Shown here: piece by piece, positions 1 through 7,662 of the stretch
Layout: each line of letters starts with the position of its first letter
Numbering within the stretch: the first letter of the stretch is position 1
Assembly: GCA_026418955.1 (NCBI GenBank)
Contig: JAOAAI010000142.1
Coordinates: 1 to 22,940, forward strand
Origin: Candidatus Goldiibacteriota bacterium
Lineage (GTDB): Bacteria; Oederibacteriota; PGYV01; DSYL01
DNA: 22,940 bases
Reading direction: 5' to 3'
Position numbers and translations under genes: made by a program
The notes under the pieces: generated by a model
What the model was told of the DNA's origin: nothing
What the model saw: only the letters and a program-made list of their open reading frames with translations
The model's database searches: none

Positions 1-22
1 GTCAGATGTGTATAAGAGACAG
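1..22. other. Residual Nextera/Tn5 adapter sequence (artefact)
   Basis: The first 22 bases end in AGATGTGTATAAGAGACAG, the 19-base Tn5 mosaic end used in Nextera libraries, preceded by the GTC of the read-1 adapter. Genomic sequence starts at about base 23. The hydE reading frame happens to stay open through the adapter, so a translation taken to the contig end would carry false C-terminal residues. Confidence 0.97.
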
Positions 23-806
23 ATTTTTCTATTGTGCCAGATGCAGTAGTAGCTGGGATATTTGAAAAAGGTAAAATTATTCTAAGTATCGCAGTTATTT
101 TTACTATTTTATCAAATTCTGGCATTAATAAATTTCTTAAAGGAGTATCAGGATTTGGAATAAATGGGCCAATGCCTATCATATCAAGTTTTAAATCATA
201 ACAAAGTTTTATATTATTTAAAATAATTTCATCTGTTTCATATGGTAAACCAACCATAAAACCAGAACCTGTTTCATAATTTAACTCTTTTAGATTATAT
301 AACATTTCTATTCTTTTTTTTAAACTTAAACCATTTTTTAAAAATGAATATATTTTTGAATCAGAAGTTTCAAATCGCAATAAGTATCTATCAACTCCGT
401 TTTCTTTTAAAATTTTTAAATCATTTTTATTAAAATAACCGCAACTTAATGTAATTGCGACATCATTAAATTTTTTCTTTATATTTTTAATAATATAACA
501 TAAATCTTTTATTTTATATGTAATAAACTCACCACTTTGTAAAACAAAAGAGCGAAATCCATAAATGTAAAATTTTGTAATAATGTCTATTATTTTATCT
601 GGTGGAATAAAATAACGATTTATTTTTTTATTATCTTTTCTTAAACCACAATAAAGACAATTCATTTTACATTCATTTGAAAATTCAAGTAACCCTCTTA
701 AAAATACTCTGTTACCATAATTTAAAAGACAAATTTTTTCTGCTAGTTTTGCTAAATAATCAGTATTATAATTATAATATAATTCTTTTACATATTTCAT
801 ACTCAT
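23..806 (-). CDS. hydE: [FeFe] hydrogenase maturase HydE, radical SAM protein (3' end cut by contig edge)
   Basis: HydE is a radical S-adenosylmethionine enzyme that helps build the diiron subcluster of the [FeFe] hydrogenase H-cluster in the cytosol. About 261 residues are present; the family is usually around 350, so roughly the last quarter is missing beyond the contig end. The radical SAM motif CX3CX2C is Cys46, Cys50 and Cys53 (CKMNCLYCGLR), preceded by RGLLEFSN, and the family signature GPFIPNPDTPL lies at 213-223. The ATG at 806 overlaps the hydG stop in an ATGA junction, implying translational coupling; an in-frame ATG at 800 is an alternative start. The related PylB and BioB families are less likely given the signature and the hydG neighbour. 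It is the last gene of the hydrogenase operon visible here. Confidence 0.92.
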
Positions 807-2185
807 AAATATATATCTCTTTTTCCTTTCTTTATTTCTTTAAAAATTGCACATATCTTTTTTGTTAAATTTGAAGGTAATTTTTTTAAAATTTTATTAA
901 TTAATTTAAAACTTTTTTCTTTTGTTGTTCTTTTTCCATAATCTAATAAATATTCATAAAAGGTAATAATTGCATTTGGTTCACAAAATTTTTGAATTAA
1001 TCCAGGTTTTGCAAGATCCATAAAATCTTTTCCTGTTCTACCCATTCTATAGCAGCTAGTACAAAATGAAGGAATATAACCCATGTCTACTATATCAGCT
1101 ATAACAGTATCAAGATCGCGATGATCACCTAAAGTAAATTGTGAACCAGTATTACATTTTTTTGAATATGCTCCGGGGTTTGTTCTAGACCCTGCAGAAA
1201 TTTGCGATACTCCATATAGAAATAGTTCATTTCTTAAACTTGCTCTTTCTCTGGTACTTAAAATAATACCAGTATACGGAACTGCTAAACGCAGTATAGC
1301 AACAATTTTTTTAAAATCAATATCAGATACAGGGTATGGAACATTTTTTGATAATGGAGCACCATCTGCTGGTTCAATTCTTGGGATACTTATAGTATGA
1401 GGTCCACAACCATACTTTCTTTCAAGATAATTTGAGTGCTCTAAAAGAGCAAGCACTTCAAATCTATAATCATTTAAACCAAATAAAACACCAATTCCAA
1501 CATCATTTATACCTGATTTTATAGCTCTATCCATAACATATAATCTATAATAATAATCTGATTTTTTTCCAGTTTGATGGTAAATTTTATATTTTTCATC
1601 ATCATAAGTTTCTTGAAAACAAACATAAGTTCCTATTCTTTCCTTTTTTAACTTTTTAAAATCATTAATTGTTAATGGTGCAATTTCAACATTAATTCTA
1701 CGTATACTATTATTATTTATTTTTATTTTATATATCAAACGTATACTTTTTATAATATAATCTATATCAGATTTTTGTGATTCTCCCGAAATTATTAATA
1801 AACGTTTATGACCAGTTTTTAAAAGACTTTCTACCTCATCTTTTATTTCTTTACTATTCAATTTTTTTCTTAATATATTTTTATTTTCTCTTCTAAAACC
1901 ACAATACAAACAATTATTATCACAATAATTTGATAAATACAAAGGTGCAAATAAAACTAACCTTTTTCCATATATTTTTTCCTTTATAATTTTAGCGGCA
2001 TCTTGTATCTTTTTTATTTGTTCTGGATCCTTTACCAAAAGTAATTTTGAAACATCAAAAATATCAAGTCCTTTTAATCGCAAGGCTTTATTTAAAATAT
2101 CATTTATTCTACTAATATTTGGTGGTTTTTGATTTAATAAATTATACAATCTTTCTTTATTTATAATTTTATTATTAGATACCAT
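803..2185 (-). CDS. hydG: [FeFe] hydrogenase maturase HydG (tyrosine lyase)
   Basis: HydG cleaves tyrosine by radical SAM chemistry to supply the CO and CN ligands of the hydrogenase H-cluster. The 460-residue product has the usual family length. The N-terminal radical SAM cluster motif is Cys88, Cys92 and Cys95 (CDNNCLYC). The C-terminal auxiliary cluster motif CX2CX22C is complete at Cys375, Cys378 and Cys401; this motif separates HydG from the thiamine enzyme ThiH, which it otherwise resembles. Conserved stretches such as RIEPADGAP (269-277) and SAGSRTNPGAY (330-340) are present. The ATG at 2185 follows a Shine-Dalgarno-like AAGGGGAT. It lies 13 bases after the TM1266-like gene and overlaps hydE by 4 bases, so it is co-transcribed with the structural genes. 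Confidence 0.96.
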   Translation of the reverse strand: MVSNNKIINKERLYNLLNQKPPNISRINDILNKALRLKGLDIFDVSKLLLVKDPEQIKKIQDAAKIIKEKIYGKRLVLFAPLYLSNYCDNNCLYCGFRRENKNILRKKLNSKEIKDEVESLLKTGHKRLLIISGESQKSDIDYIIKSIRLIYKIKINNNSIRRINVEIAPLTINDFKKLKKERIGTYVCFQETYDDEKYKIYHQTGKKSDYYYRLYVMDRAIKSGINDVGIGVLFGLNDYRFEVLALLEHSNYLERKYGCGPHTISIPRIEPADGAPLSKNVPYPVSDIDFKKIVAILRLAVPYTGIILSTRERASLRNELFLYGVSQISAGSRTNPGAYSKKCNTGSQFTLGDHRDLDTVIADIVDMGYIPSFCTSCYRMGRTGKDFMDLAKPGLIQKFCEPNAIITFYEYLLDYGKRTTKEKSFKLINKILKKLPSNLTKKICAIFKEIKKGKRDIYL

Positions 2186-2198
2186 TTTATCCCCTTTT

Positions 2199-2450
2199 TT
2201 ATAATATAAAATCGGACATTATTGATTTAACTTTCATTCCTTTGATATTTCCTATTTTTCCTGTTAAAGCACCAAGTTCATCTGTGTTTAAATTAACAAT
2301 CAATGTAATAATATTAATTTTTTTGTCTCTAATTGGTAAGCCAAACCTACCAAGAATATTATTAGAATACTGGGATAATAATGAATTTAATTTTTGAATG
2401 TTACTTTTTTCTGAAATAAATATTGCAATTACTCCAATTCTCCTCTCCAT
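2199..2450 (-). CDS. TM1266-family iron-only hydrogenase system putative regulator
   Basis: This 83-residue protein matches the small ACT-like/NikR-C-like family named after Thermotoga TM1266, annotated as an iron-only hydrogenase system regulator because it is nearly always found beside [FeFe] hydrogenase maturation genes. Family features seen are the N-terminal strand RIGVIAIFI, the central ILGRFGLPIRDKKINIITLIV (split here as GRFGLP and INIITLIV) and the end TDELGALTGKIGNIKGMKVKS. There is no DNA-binding domain, so a direct transcription-factor role is doubtful; the molecular function of the family is not established as far as I know. The ATG at 2450 has a strong AGGAGAGG site upstream. 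It sits between hydA and hydG in the operon. Confidence 0.9.
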   Translation of the reverse strand: MERRIGVIAIFISEKSNIQKLNSLLSQYSNNILGRFGLPIRDKKINIITLIVNLNTDELGALTGKIGNIKGMKVKSIMSDFIL

Positions 2451-2521
2451 TTGAATACCTCTCCTGGATTAGAATTTTTTTAACTCCTTGGAAAATATTA
2501 AAAAATAATACTTTCCTCAGA

Positions 2522-4288
2522 TTATTTATAATATATAGGTCTTGATTTATATTTTGTATGCAACAATTTATGAGATTTTGAACTTAACGGTTTATTTAAA
2601 AATTCTTCATATAATTTTTTAACCATTGGATTTTCATGTGAATATCTTATTTTTTGCTGCCTATCATCATTATAAATACCATCTGTTCTTTTTATTCTTA
2701 ATTTATCACTAATCTGATATGGCTGGCCACCACCTGCAATACAACCACCTGGACAGGCCATAACCTCTATAAAATCATAAGGTGGTTTTATTTTATTAAT
2801 TTTTGCTTCTTTAATTTCATCAAGAACTTTTTTAATATTTCCTATACCATGAGCTACAGCAACTCTAATTTCTTTTGAATCAATTTTAATAGTTCCTGTT
2901 TTTATTCCTTTTAATCCTCTTATTTCATTTAATTCTAAATTTTGTAAATTATTACCTGTAAATAAATAATATGCTGTTCTAATTGCTGCTTCCATTACAC
3001 CACCTGTAGCACCAAATATTGTTCCAGCGCCACTATATTGACCTAGTATTTCATCTGGTTCTTCTTCATTTATATTTTCAAAATCAATTCCTCCTGAATT
3101 AGCCATTCTTACCAATTCTCTTGTAGTTAATGATACATCAACATCTTGAAATCCACTAGCAAACATATCATCTGTACGTGTTATCTCATATTTTTTAGCT
3201 GTACAAGGCATTATTGATACCATAAAAATTTTTGCTGGATTAATATTATTTTTTTCTGCAAAATATGTTTTTGTTAAAACACCTACTATCTGATGCGGTG
3301 ATTTAACAGATGAAAAGTTGTCAATAAGTTCTGGATAATATTTTTCTAGATAATCAACCCAGCTTGGACAGCAAGAAGTGATTAATGGTAACTTTTCATT
3401 ATAAAATTGAAATCTTTCATAAAACTCTGTTGCTTCTTCCATTATTGTAACATCAGCACCAAAATTGGTATCAAAAACTGCTTTAAATCCCAATTTGCGA
3501 AGTAAAGCATATAGTTTTTTAGTAGTTATTGTTCCAGCTGGCAAACCAAATGCCTCTCCAAATGCAACTCTAACAGCAGGTGCTATCTGTACAGCAGGAA
3601 ATAATTCATCATTTCTTAAAGCATTCCATACTTTATCTGTTTCTTCATATTCAATTAAAGCTCCTACAGGACAATGAGCTGAACATTGGCCACATTTAAT
3701 GCAAGGGCTATCTGCAAGTAAAATATCACCAGCTGGTGCAATACGCATATCAAAACCACGATTTATAAATTCAATTGCCCAAACCTCTTGTATATTTTGA
3801 CATACTTCTGCGCATCTTCCACACCCAATACATTTCTTTGCATCAACAACTAATGCTTTGGTTGATAAATCTTTTGGTTTTTCAATTAATATTGGTTTAA
3901 AAAATTTTTCTCTAATTCCAAACTCTTCAGCAAACTTTTGTAATTCGCAACTTCCATTACGCAAACAAGTTAAACATTCATTAGGATGTCTTGATAATAT
4001 TAATTCAATTACATTTTTTCTAACTTCATGTAATTCAGCATCATGGGTTATTATTGACATACCTTCTTGTATTGGAGTTGTACATGCTCTAACCATTTTT
4101 TTCATCCCTTCAATTTTTACAACGCAAATTCCACAAGCACCTGTTGCATGCAAATCTTCATGTTTACACAAAGTTGGAATTTTTATATGTGCATATCTTG
4201 CTGCATCAAGTATGGTTAAATTTTCTTCAACTTCTATTTCTTTTTTATTAATTAAAATCTTTATTTTTCTTTTCTGTATTGTTTCCAT
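2522..4288 (-). CDS. hydA: [FeFe] hydrogenase catalytic subunit HydA (NAD-linked multimeric type)
   Basis: This 588-residue subunit carries the H-cluster and reduces protons or oxidises H2. From the N-terminus: a [2Fe-2S] ferredoxin domain (Cys41, Cys52, Cys55, Cys69), the His-ligated [4Fe-4S] site (His101, Cys105, Cys108, Cys114), two [4Fe-4S] clusters (Cys153/156/159/163 and Cys196/199/202/206), then the H domain. All three H-cluster motifs are intact: L1 TSCCPSW (304-310, with Cys306 as the likely proton-relay Cys and Cys307 a ligand), L2 MPCTAKKYE (Cys362) and L3 ACPGGCIAGGGQP (Cys512, Cys516). Together these point to a catalytically competent group A enzyme. The ATG at 4288 follows AAAGGAG and lies 15 bases after hydB. 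With HydB and HydC it should form a cytosolic NAD(H)-dependent, possibly electron-bifurcating, complex; bifurcation cannot be proven from sequence alone. Confidence 0.97.
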   Translation of the reverse strand: METIQKRKIKILINKKEIEVEENLTILDAARYAHIKIPTLCKHEDLHATGACGICVVKIEGMKKMVRACTTPIQEGMSIITHDAELHEVRKNVIELILSRHPNECLTCLRNGSCELQKFAEEFGIREKFFKPILIEKPKDLSTKALVVDAKKCIGCGRCAEVCQNIQEVWAIEFINRGFDMRIAPAGDILLADSPCIKCGQCSAHCPVGALIEYEETDKVWNALRNDELFPAVQIAPAVRVAFGEAFGLPAGTITTKKLYALLRKLGFKAVFDTNFGADVTIMEEATEFYERFQFYNEKLPLITSCCPSWVDYLEKYYPELIDNFSSVKSPHQIVGVLTKTYFAEKNNINPAKIFMVSIMPCTAKKYEITRTDDMFASGFQDVDVSLTTRELVRMANSGGIDFENINEEEPDEILGQYSGAGTIFGATGGVMEAAIRTAYYLFTGNNLQNLELNEIRGLKGIKTGTIKIDSKEIRVAVAHGIGNIKKVLDEIKEAKINKIKPPYDFIEVMACPGGCIAGGGQPYQISDKLRIKRTDGIYNDDRQQKIRYSHENPMVKKLYEEFLNKPLSSKSHKLLHTKYKSRPIYYK

Positions 4289-4303
4289 GAAATTCTCCTT
4301 TAA

Positions 4304-6454
4304 TCATGTTTTATTAATTGCACCAAATTTACATGTTATAAAACATTCGCCACATTTAATACATTTTAATTGATCTATATTATGGGGTTTACGTTTTTCA
4401 CCAGATATAGCTGAAACAGGACATCTTAAAGCACAAGCGCCACAACCAATACATTTTTCTGGATTTATAATATATGTAATTAAATCTCTACATTTACCTG
4501 TTTTACATTTTCTGTCTCTTATATGTTCAACATATTCATATTCAAAATATTTTAAAGTTGAAATAACAGGATTAGGGGCACTTTGTCCAAGCCCACATAA
4601 TGAAGCCTTATTCATTGCAAATGAAATTCTTTTTAATCTCTCTATGTCACTTTCTTCAGCCTTTCCACTTGAAATTAATTTTAATGTCTCTAACATCTGT
4701 TTACCACCAATCCTACATGGTGCACATTTACCACACGATTCATCAACTGTAAATTGAACATAAAATTTAGCTACATCAATCATACAGTCATCTTCGTCCA
4801 TAATTATCATGCCACCTGATCCCATCATTGAGCCTATTTTTTGTAAGCTTTCATAATCAATTGGAATATCAATATGTTCAACTGGGATTACACCACCAGA
4901 TGGTCCGCCTGTTTGAGCAGCCTTAAATTGTTTATTATTGAGCATACCGCCACTTATATCATATATAATTTCTTTGATTGATGTGCCTATAGGTACCTCA
5001 ATCAATCCAGGAAATTTTATTTTACCGGTTATTGCAAAAACTTTTGTTCCTTTTGATGAATTTGTTCCAATTGATGCAAACCACTCTGAACCTTTATTTA
5101 TTATTATCGGTATATTAGCCCAAGTTTCTACGTTATTTATTACAGTGGGTTCTTTCCATAAGCCTTCTACTGCAGGAAAAGGAGGTCTTGCTCTTGGCAT
5201 GCCTCTTTTACCTTCAATTGAAGCAATCAATGCAGTTTCTTCTCCACATACAAATGCACCAGCACCCAATCTTATTTCAATATCAAATGAAAAATCTGTA
5301 CCTAAAATATTATCTCCTAATAGACCATATTCTTTAGATTTATCTATAGCCATCTGAAGCCTCTTTATTGCCAATGGATATTCTGCTCTTACATAAATAT
5401 AGCCTTTATTTGCACCAATTGCATATGCACAAATTGTCATACCTTCTAAAACACTGTATGGATCACCTTCCAATACACTTCTATCCATGTAAGCACCTGG
5501 ATCACCTTCATCTGCATTGCAAATTACATATTTTACTTCTGATTGTACTTTTTTTGTTATTTCCCATTTTAAACCAGTTGGAAATCCTGCACCACCTCTA
5601 CCTCTTAAACCTGATTTTTTAACCTCTTCTATTACTTGGTCTGGAGACATTTCAAATAAAACTTTTTCAAGTGCTTTAAAACCATCTCTACTTATATAAT
5701 CATTAATATTTTCTGGATCTACATAACCACTATTTCTTAAAACTATTCTTATTTGTTTATGTTGTTTATCATTTTCTTTTATGTTTATGTATTTATTTTC
5801 TTTTAATAGCATAAAATTATTCATTGGATTATTTTTTATAAAATGATTTTCAATAATTTTATCGAGATCATCTTCATTGAAATTAGTATAAAAAATATTA
5901 TCTGGTAAAACTTTTAGTATAGGATTTTTGTTAGCTAGACCTATATATTTTGTTGAAAACACCTTAATTTTATTTTCTAGATTTTTACTTGTAATTCTTT
6001 TAATTAAAGTATTATATAAATTTTTCTTTTTATCTGGTTCCCAGACAAATACATATTTTAAACCATTTTCTACATGATTTTTATTATTACCAAATAAATC
6101 AATAGAAGGCAAAAATATAACATAATCATCAATTATACTTTTTTTCATAATATGTTCTGTAATAATTTTATATGCCATTTCATCATTTAAAAAACCATAT
6201 GCTATTTCTGGCAGACCTTGCAATCTTATTACTAAATTTGGTTCACAAAAACATAAACCCAGACACCCTGTTTTTTTTACTGTTATAATATTTTCTAAAT
6301 CTCTTTCTTTTATTTCTTGTTTTAAAATTTCATATATTTTATCTCCTCCAGCTGCTATACCACATGTTCCCATACTAACTAAAATTTCATTTTTATTAAT
6401 TGTTTTAATTAAATCTCTCATATTTTTTAATTGTTCTCTATTAATTTTTGTCAT
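4304..6454 (-). CDS. hydB: NuoF-like NADH/FMN subunit HydB of [FeFe] hydrogenase, with an extra N-terminal domain
   Basis: HydB binds FMN and NAD(H) and is the site of pyridine-nucleotide electron exchange in HydABC complexes. The domain order is: thioredoxin-like ferredoxin (1-105; Cys31, Cys64, Cys68, Cys70), a Cys-free insertion (about 108-215), the NuoF flavin core (GLRGRGGAGF at 282-291, NADEGDPGAYMDR at 313-325), an SLBB-like region, the [4Fe-4S] site (Cys574, Cys577, Cys580, Cys620) and two C-terminal [4Fe-4S] clusters (Cys668/671/674/678 and Cys698/701/704/708). At 716 residues it is about 90-110 longer than the roughly 600-630 I recall for this family; the insertion accounts for this and looks like a degenerate copy of the first domain. 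The ATG at 6454 has AAGGAAAGG upstream and overlaps the end of hydC by 14 bases. Confidence 0.95.
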   Translation of the reverse strand: MTKINREQLKNMRDLIKTINKNEILVSMGTCGIAAGGDKIYEILKQEIKERDLENIITVKKTGCLGLCFCEPNLVIRLQGLPEIAYGFLNDEMAYKIITEHIMKKSIIDDYVIFLPSIDLFGNNKNHVENGLKYVFVWEPDKKKNLYNTLIKRITSKNLENKIKVFSTKYIGLANKNPILKVLPDNIFYTNFNEDDLDKIIENHFIKNNPMNNFMLLKENKYINIKENDKQHKQIRIVLRNSGYVDPENINDYISRDGFKALEKVLFEMSPDQVIEEVKKSGLRGRGGAGFPTGLKWEITKKVQSEVKYVICNADEGDPGAYMDRSVLEGDPYSVLEGMTICAYAIGANKGYIYVRAEYPLAIKRLQMAIDKSKEYGLLGDNILGTDFSFDIEIRLGAGAFVCGEETALIASIEGKRGMPRARPPFPAVEGLWKEPTVINNVETWANIPIIINKGSEWFASIGTNSSKGTKVFAITGKIKFPGLIEVPIGTSIKEIIYDISGGMLNNKQFKAAQTGGPSGGVIPVEHIDIPIDYESLQKIGSMMGSGGMIIMDEDDCMIDVAKFYVQFTVDESCGKCAPCRIGGKQMLETLKLISSGKAEESDIERLKRISFAMNKASLCGLGQSAPNPVISTLKYFEYEYVEHIRDRKCKTGKCRDLITYIINPEKCIGCGACALRCPVSAISGEKRKPHNIDQLKCIKCGECFITCKFGAINKT

Positions 6455-6953
6455 TTTTCATATCCTTTCCTTCTAATTTAGTATATTCCCCTAATATTTC
6501 TATTAGCTGTTCTTTTCTTAAATTTCCATAAACTTTATCATTAATCATCATTGCAGGCGCTATTCCACAACATCCAATACATCTAACGATTTCAATAGAA
6601 AACAATCCGTCTTCTGTAGTTGTATTTACACCAGTTCCTAATATGTTTTCAATTTCACCAAGTATATCTTGCCCACCTTTTAAATAACAGGCAGTTCCCA
6701 TGCATACTTGAATCTTATATTTTCCTGGTTTATTTAATTTAAATATATGATAAAATGTTATCACTCCATATATTCTTGCTAATGGTACATTTATCTTTCT
6801 TGATATTTCCATTGCAACTTTTCTAGGAATATACCCATATAATTCTTGTACTTTATGTAAAATCATTATTTCATATCCCTTTTTATCCTTATTTTTTTTA
6901 ATAAAATCTAACAATTCTTGTGGTAACTTTATTTCTTCTTTTTGTAGTGTCAT
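6441..6953 (-). CDS. hydC: NuoE-like [2Fe-2S] subunit HydC of [FeFe] hydrogenase
   Basis: This small electron-transfer subunit carries a thioredoxin-fold [2Fe-2S] cluster and pairs with HydB. The ligands are Cys84 and Cys89 (CMGTAC) and Cys125 and Cys129 (CIGCC), the standard NuoE pattern, after a helical N-terminal domain typical of the family. I place the start at the ATG at 6953 (170 residues) because AAAGGAG sits 7 bases before it. A GTG at 6980 would add nine residues, but it lacks a ribosome site and falls inside a Rex-like inverted repeat. It is the first gene of the hydrogenase operon. The last 14 bases overlap hydB, suggesting coupled translation and fixed stoichiometry. Confidence 0.94.
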   Translation of the reverse strand: MTLQKEEIKLPQELLDFIKKNKDKKGYEIMILHKVQELYGYIPRKVAMEISRKINVPLARIYGVITFYHIFKLNKPGKYKIQVCMGTACYLKGGQDILGEIENILGTGVNTTTEDGLFSIEIVRCIGCCGIAPAMMINDKVYGNLRKEQLIEILGEYTKLEGKDMKNDKN

Positions 6954-6964
6954 GTTAATCTCCT

Positions 6965-6982
6965 TTGTGAATTTTTTCACTT
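6965..6982. promoter_or_regulatory. Rex-box-like inverted repeat in the hydC leader
   Basis: TTGTGAATTTTTTCACTT contains perfect GTGAA/TTCAC arms around four T bases. It resembles the binding site of the NADH/NAD+-sensing repressor Rex (TTGTGAA-N4-TTCACAA); the two outermost right-hand bases differ. It lies downstream of the predicted hydC -10 box and touches the Shine-Dalgarno sequence, a position where a bound repressor would block transcription. No rex gene is visible in the window. Confidence 0.55.
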
Positions 6983-6996
6983 ATAAATTTTATATA

Positions 6997-7025
6997 TTTT
7001 TACATTTAAATATAAAAAATGTCAA
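6997..7025 (-). promoter_or_regulatory. Predicted promoter of the hydrogenase operon
   Basis: On the minus strand a perfect -35 TTGACA (7020-7025) is followed after 17 bases by TAAAAA (6997-7002), a weak -10. Transcription would start near 6990, giving a leader of about 37 bases with the Rex-like repeat and the AAAGGAG site. The weak -10 would leave room for activation or control. Confidence 0.5.
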
Positions 7026-7035
7026 TAAAAAACTA

Positions 7036-7064
7036 TTGATTATCTAACAAATGTTAGATAAAAT
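7036..7064 (+). promoter_or_regulatory. Predicted promoter of the tetR-family gene (leaderless)
   Basis: TTGATT (7036-7041), a 17-base spacer and TAAAAT (7059-7064). Only six bases separate the -10 from the ATG at 7071, so transcription should begin at or next to the start codon. No Shine-Dalgarno sequence is present. Confidence 0.55.
7041..7060. promoter_or_regulatory. 20-bp perfect palindromic operator, probably for the TetR-family protein
   Basis: TATCTAACAAATGTTAGATA has 9-bp arms (TATCTAACA/TGTTAGATA) around AA. It fills the spacer between the -35 and -10 of the tetR promoter, the classic arrangement for autorepression. It begins 15 bases upstream of the -35 of the divergent hydrogenase promoter and could also affect that one. 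Confidence 0.75.
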
Positions 7065-7070
7065 ATTATT

Positions 7071-7661
7071 ATGAGAAATTATATAATTACAAAAAATAAA
7101 TTAATTACAAATATTATAGAATTAATGAGTAAATATGGCTATAACGGTATATCAATAAGAAAAATTACCAAAAAAACCAACATAAAAGAAAGCACATTTT
7201 ATTATTATTTTAAAAATAAAAAAAGTATATTAGATTTAATAATAAATATTGCAAATGATATTTTACTACAAAAACTTATATTAAAAGAAAATCAAAATGG
7301 ATACTTATTTTTACAAAATTCAATAAGTACACTTATAAAAACTTTTAATGCTTTGACTTTTTTAAAAATCTGGAGAATAATAAATATAGAAAGTTTTAAT
7401 TCAGACTTTTATATTAAAAATAAATTTATTGCTATAAAATTATATTTAAAAAAATATTTTAAAAATATTATTTTATATTTGCAAAATAATAATTTAATAA
7501 AAAATACTGAAAGTGAAATAATAATAGAAGATTTATATAATAATATTATTGCATTATTGAATGAATTTTCAGAGATGAAATTAGAGGAAAAAAATACAAT
7601 ATACACTGAAGAAAAATTATTTAATTTTATAAATTATTTTTGGAATAAAATTAAAAAATAA
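7071..7661 (+). CDS. TetR/AcrR-family transcriptional regulator
   Basis: A 196-residue regulator. Residues about 10-58 form the TetR N-terminal domain: KYGYNGISIRKITKK, then TNIKESTFYYYFKNKKSIL, the usual recognition-helix pattern ending in YYYFKNK. The rest is a helical, poorly conserved ligand and dimer domain, very rich in Ile, Asn and Lys, so the inducer cannot be guessed. It is divergent from the hydrogenase operon with a palindromic operator in its own promoter, which points to autorepression and possible control of hydrogenase; the latter is inference. The ATG is almost at the predicted transcription start, and no ribosome binding site is seen. Its stop lies one base from the stop of the convergent gene at 7663, leaving no room for a separate terminator. 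Confidence 0.88.
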   Translation: MRNYIITKNKLITNIIELMSKYGYNGISIRKITKKTNIKESTFYYYFKNKKSILDLIINIANDILLQKLILKENQNGYLFLQNSISTLIKTFNALTFLKIWRIINIESFNSDFYIKNKFIAIKLYLKKYFKNIILYLQNNNLIKNTESEIIIEDLYNNIIALLNEFSEMKLEEKNTIYTEEKLFNFINYFWNKIKK

Positions 7662-7662
7662 T

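Noticed and set aside
803..2185. ThiH (thiamine biosynthesis tyrosine lyase) instead of HydG
   Set aside because: The C-terminal CX2CX22C auxiliary cluster motif is complete and the gene sits between hydrogenase genes.
6954..6980. GTG start for hydC adding nine residues
   Set aside because: No ribosome site precedes it, it lies inside the Rex-like repeat, and the ATG at 6953 has AAAGGAG at ideal spacing.
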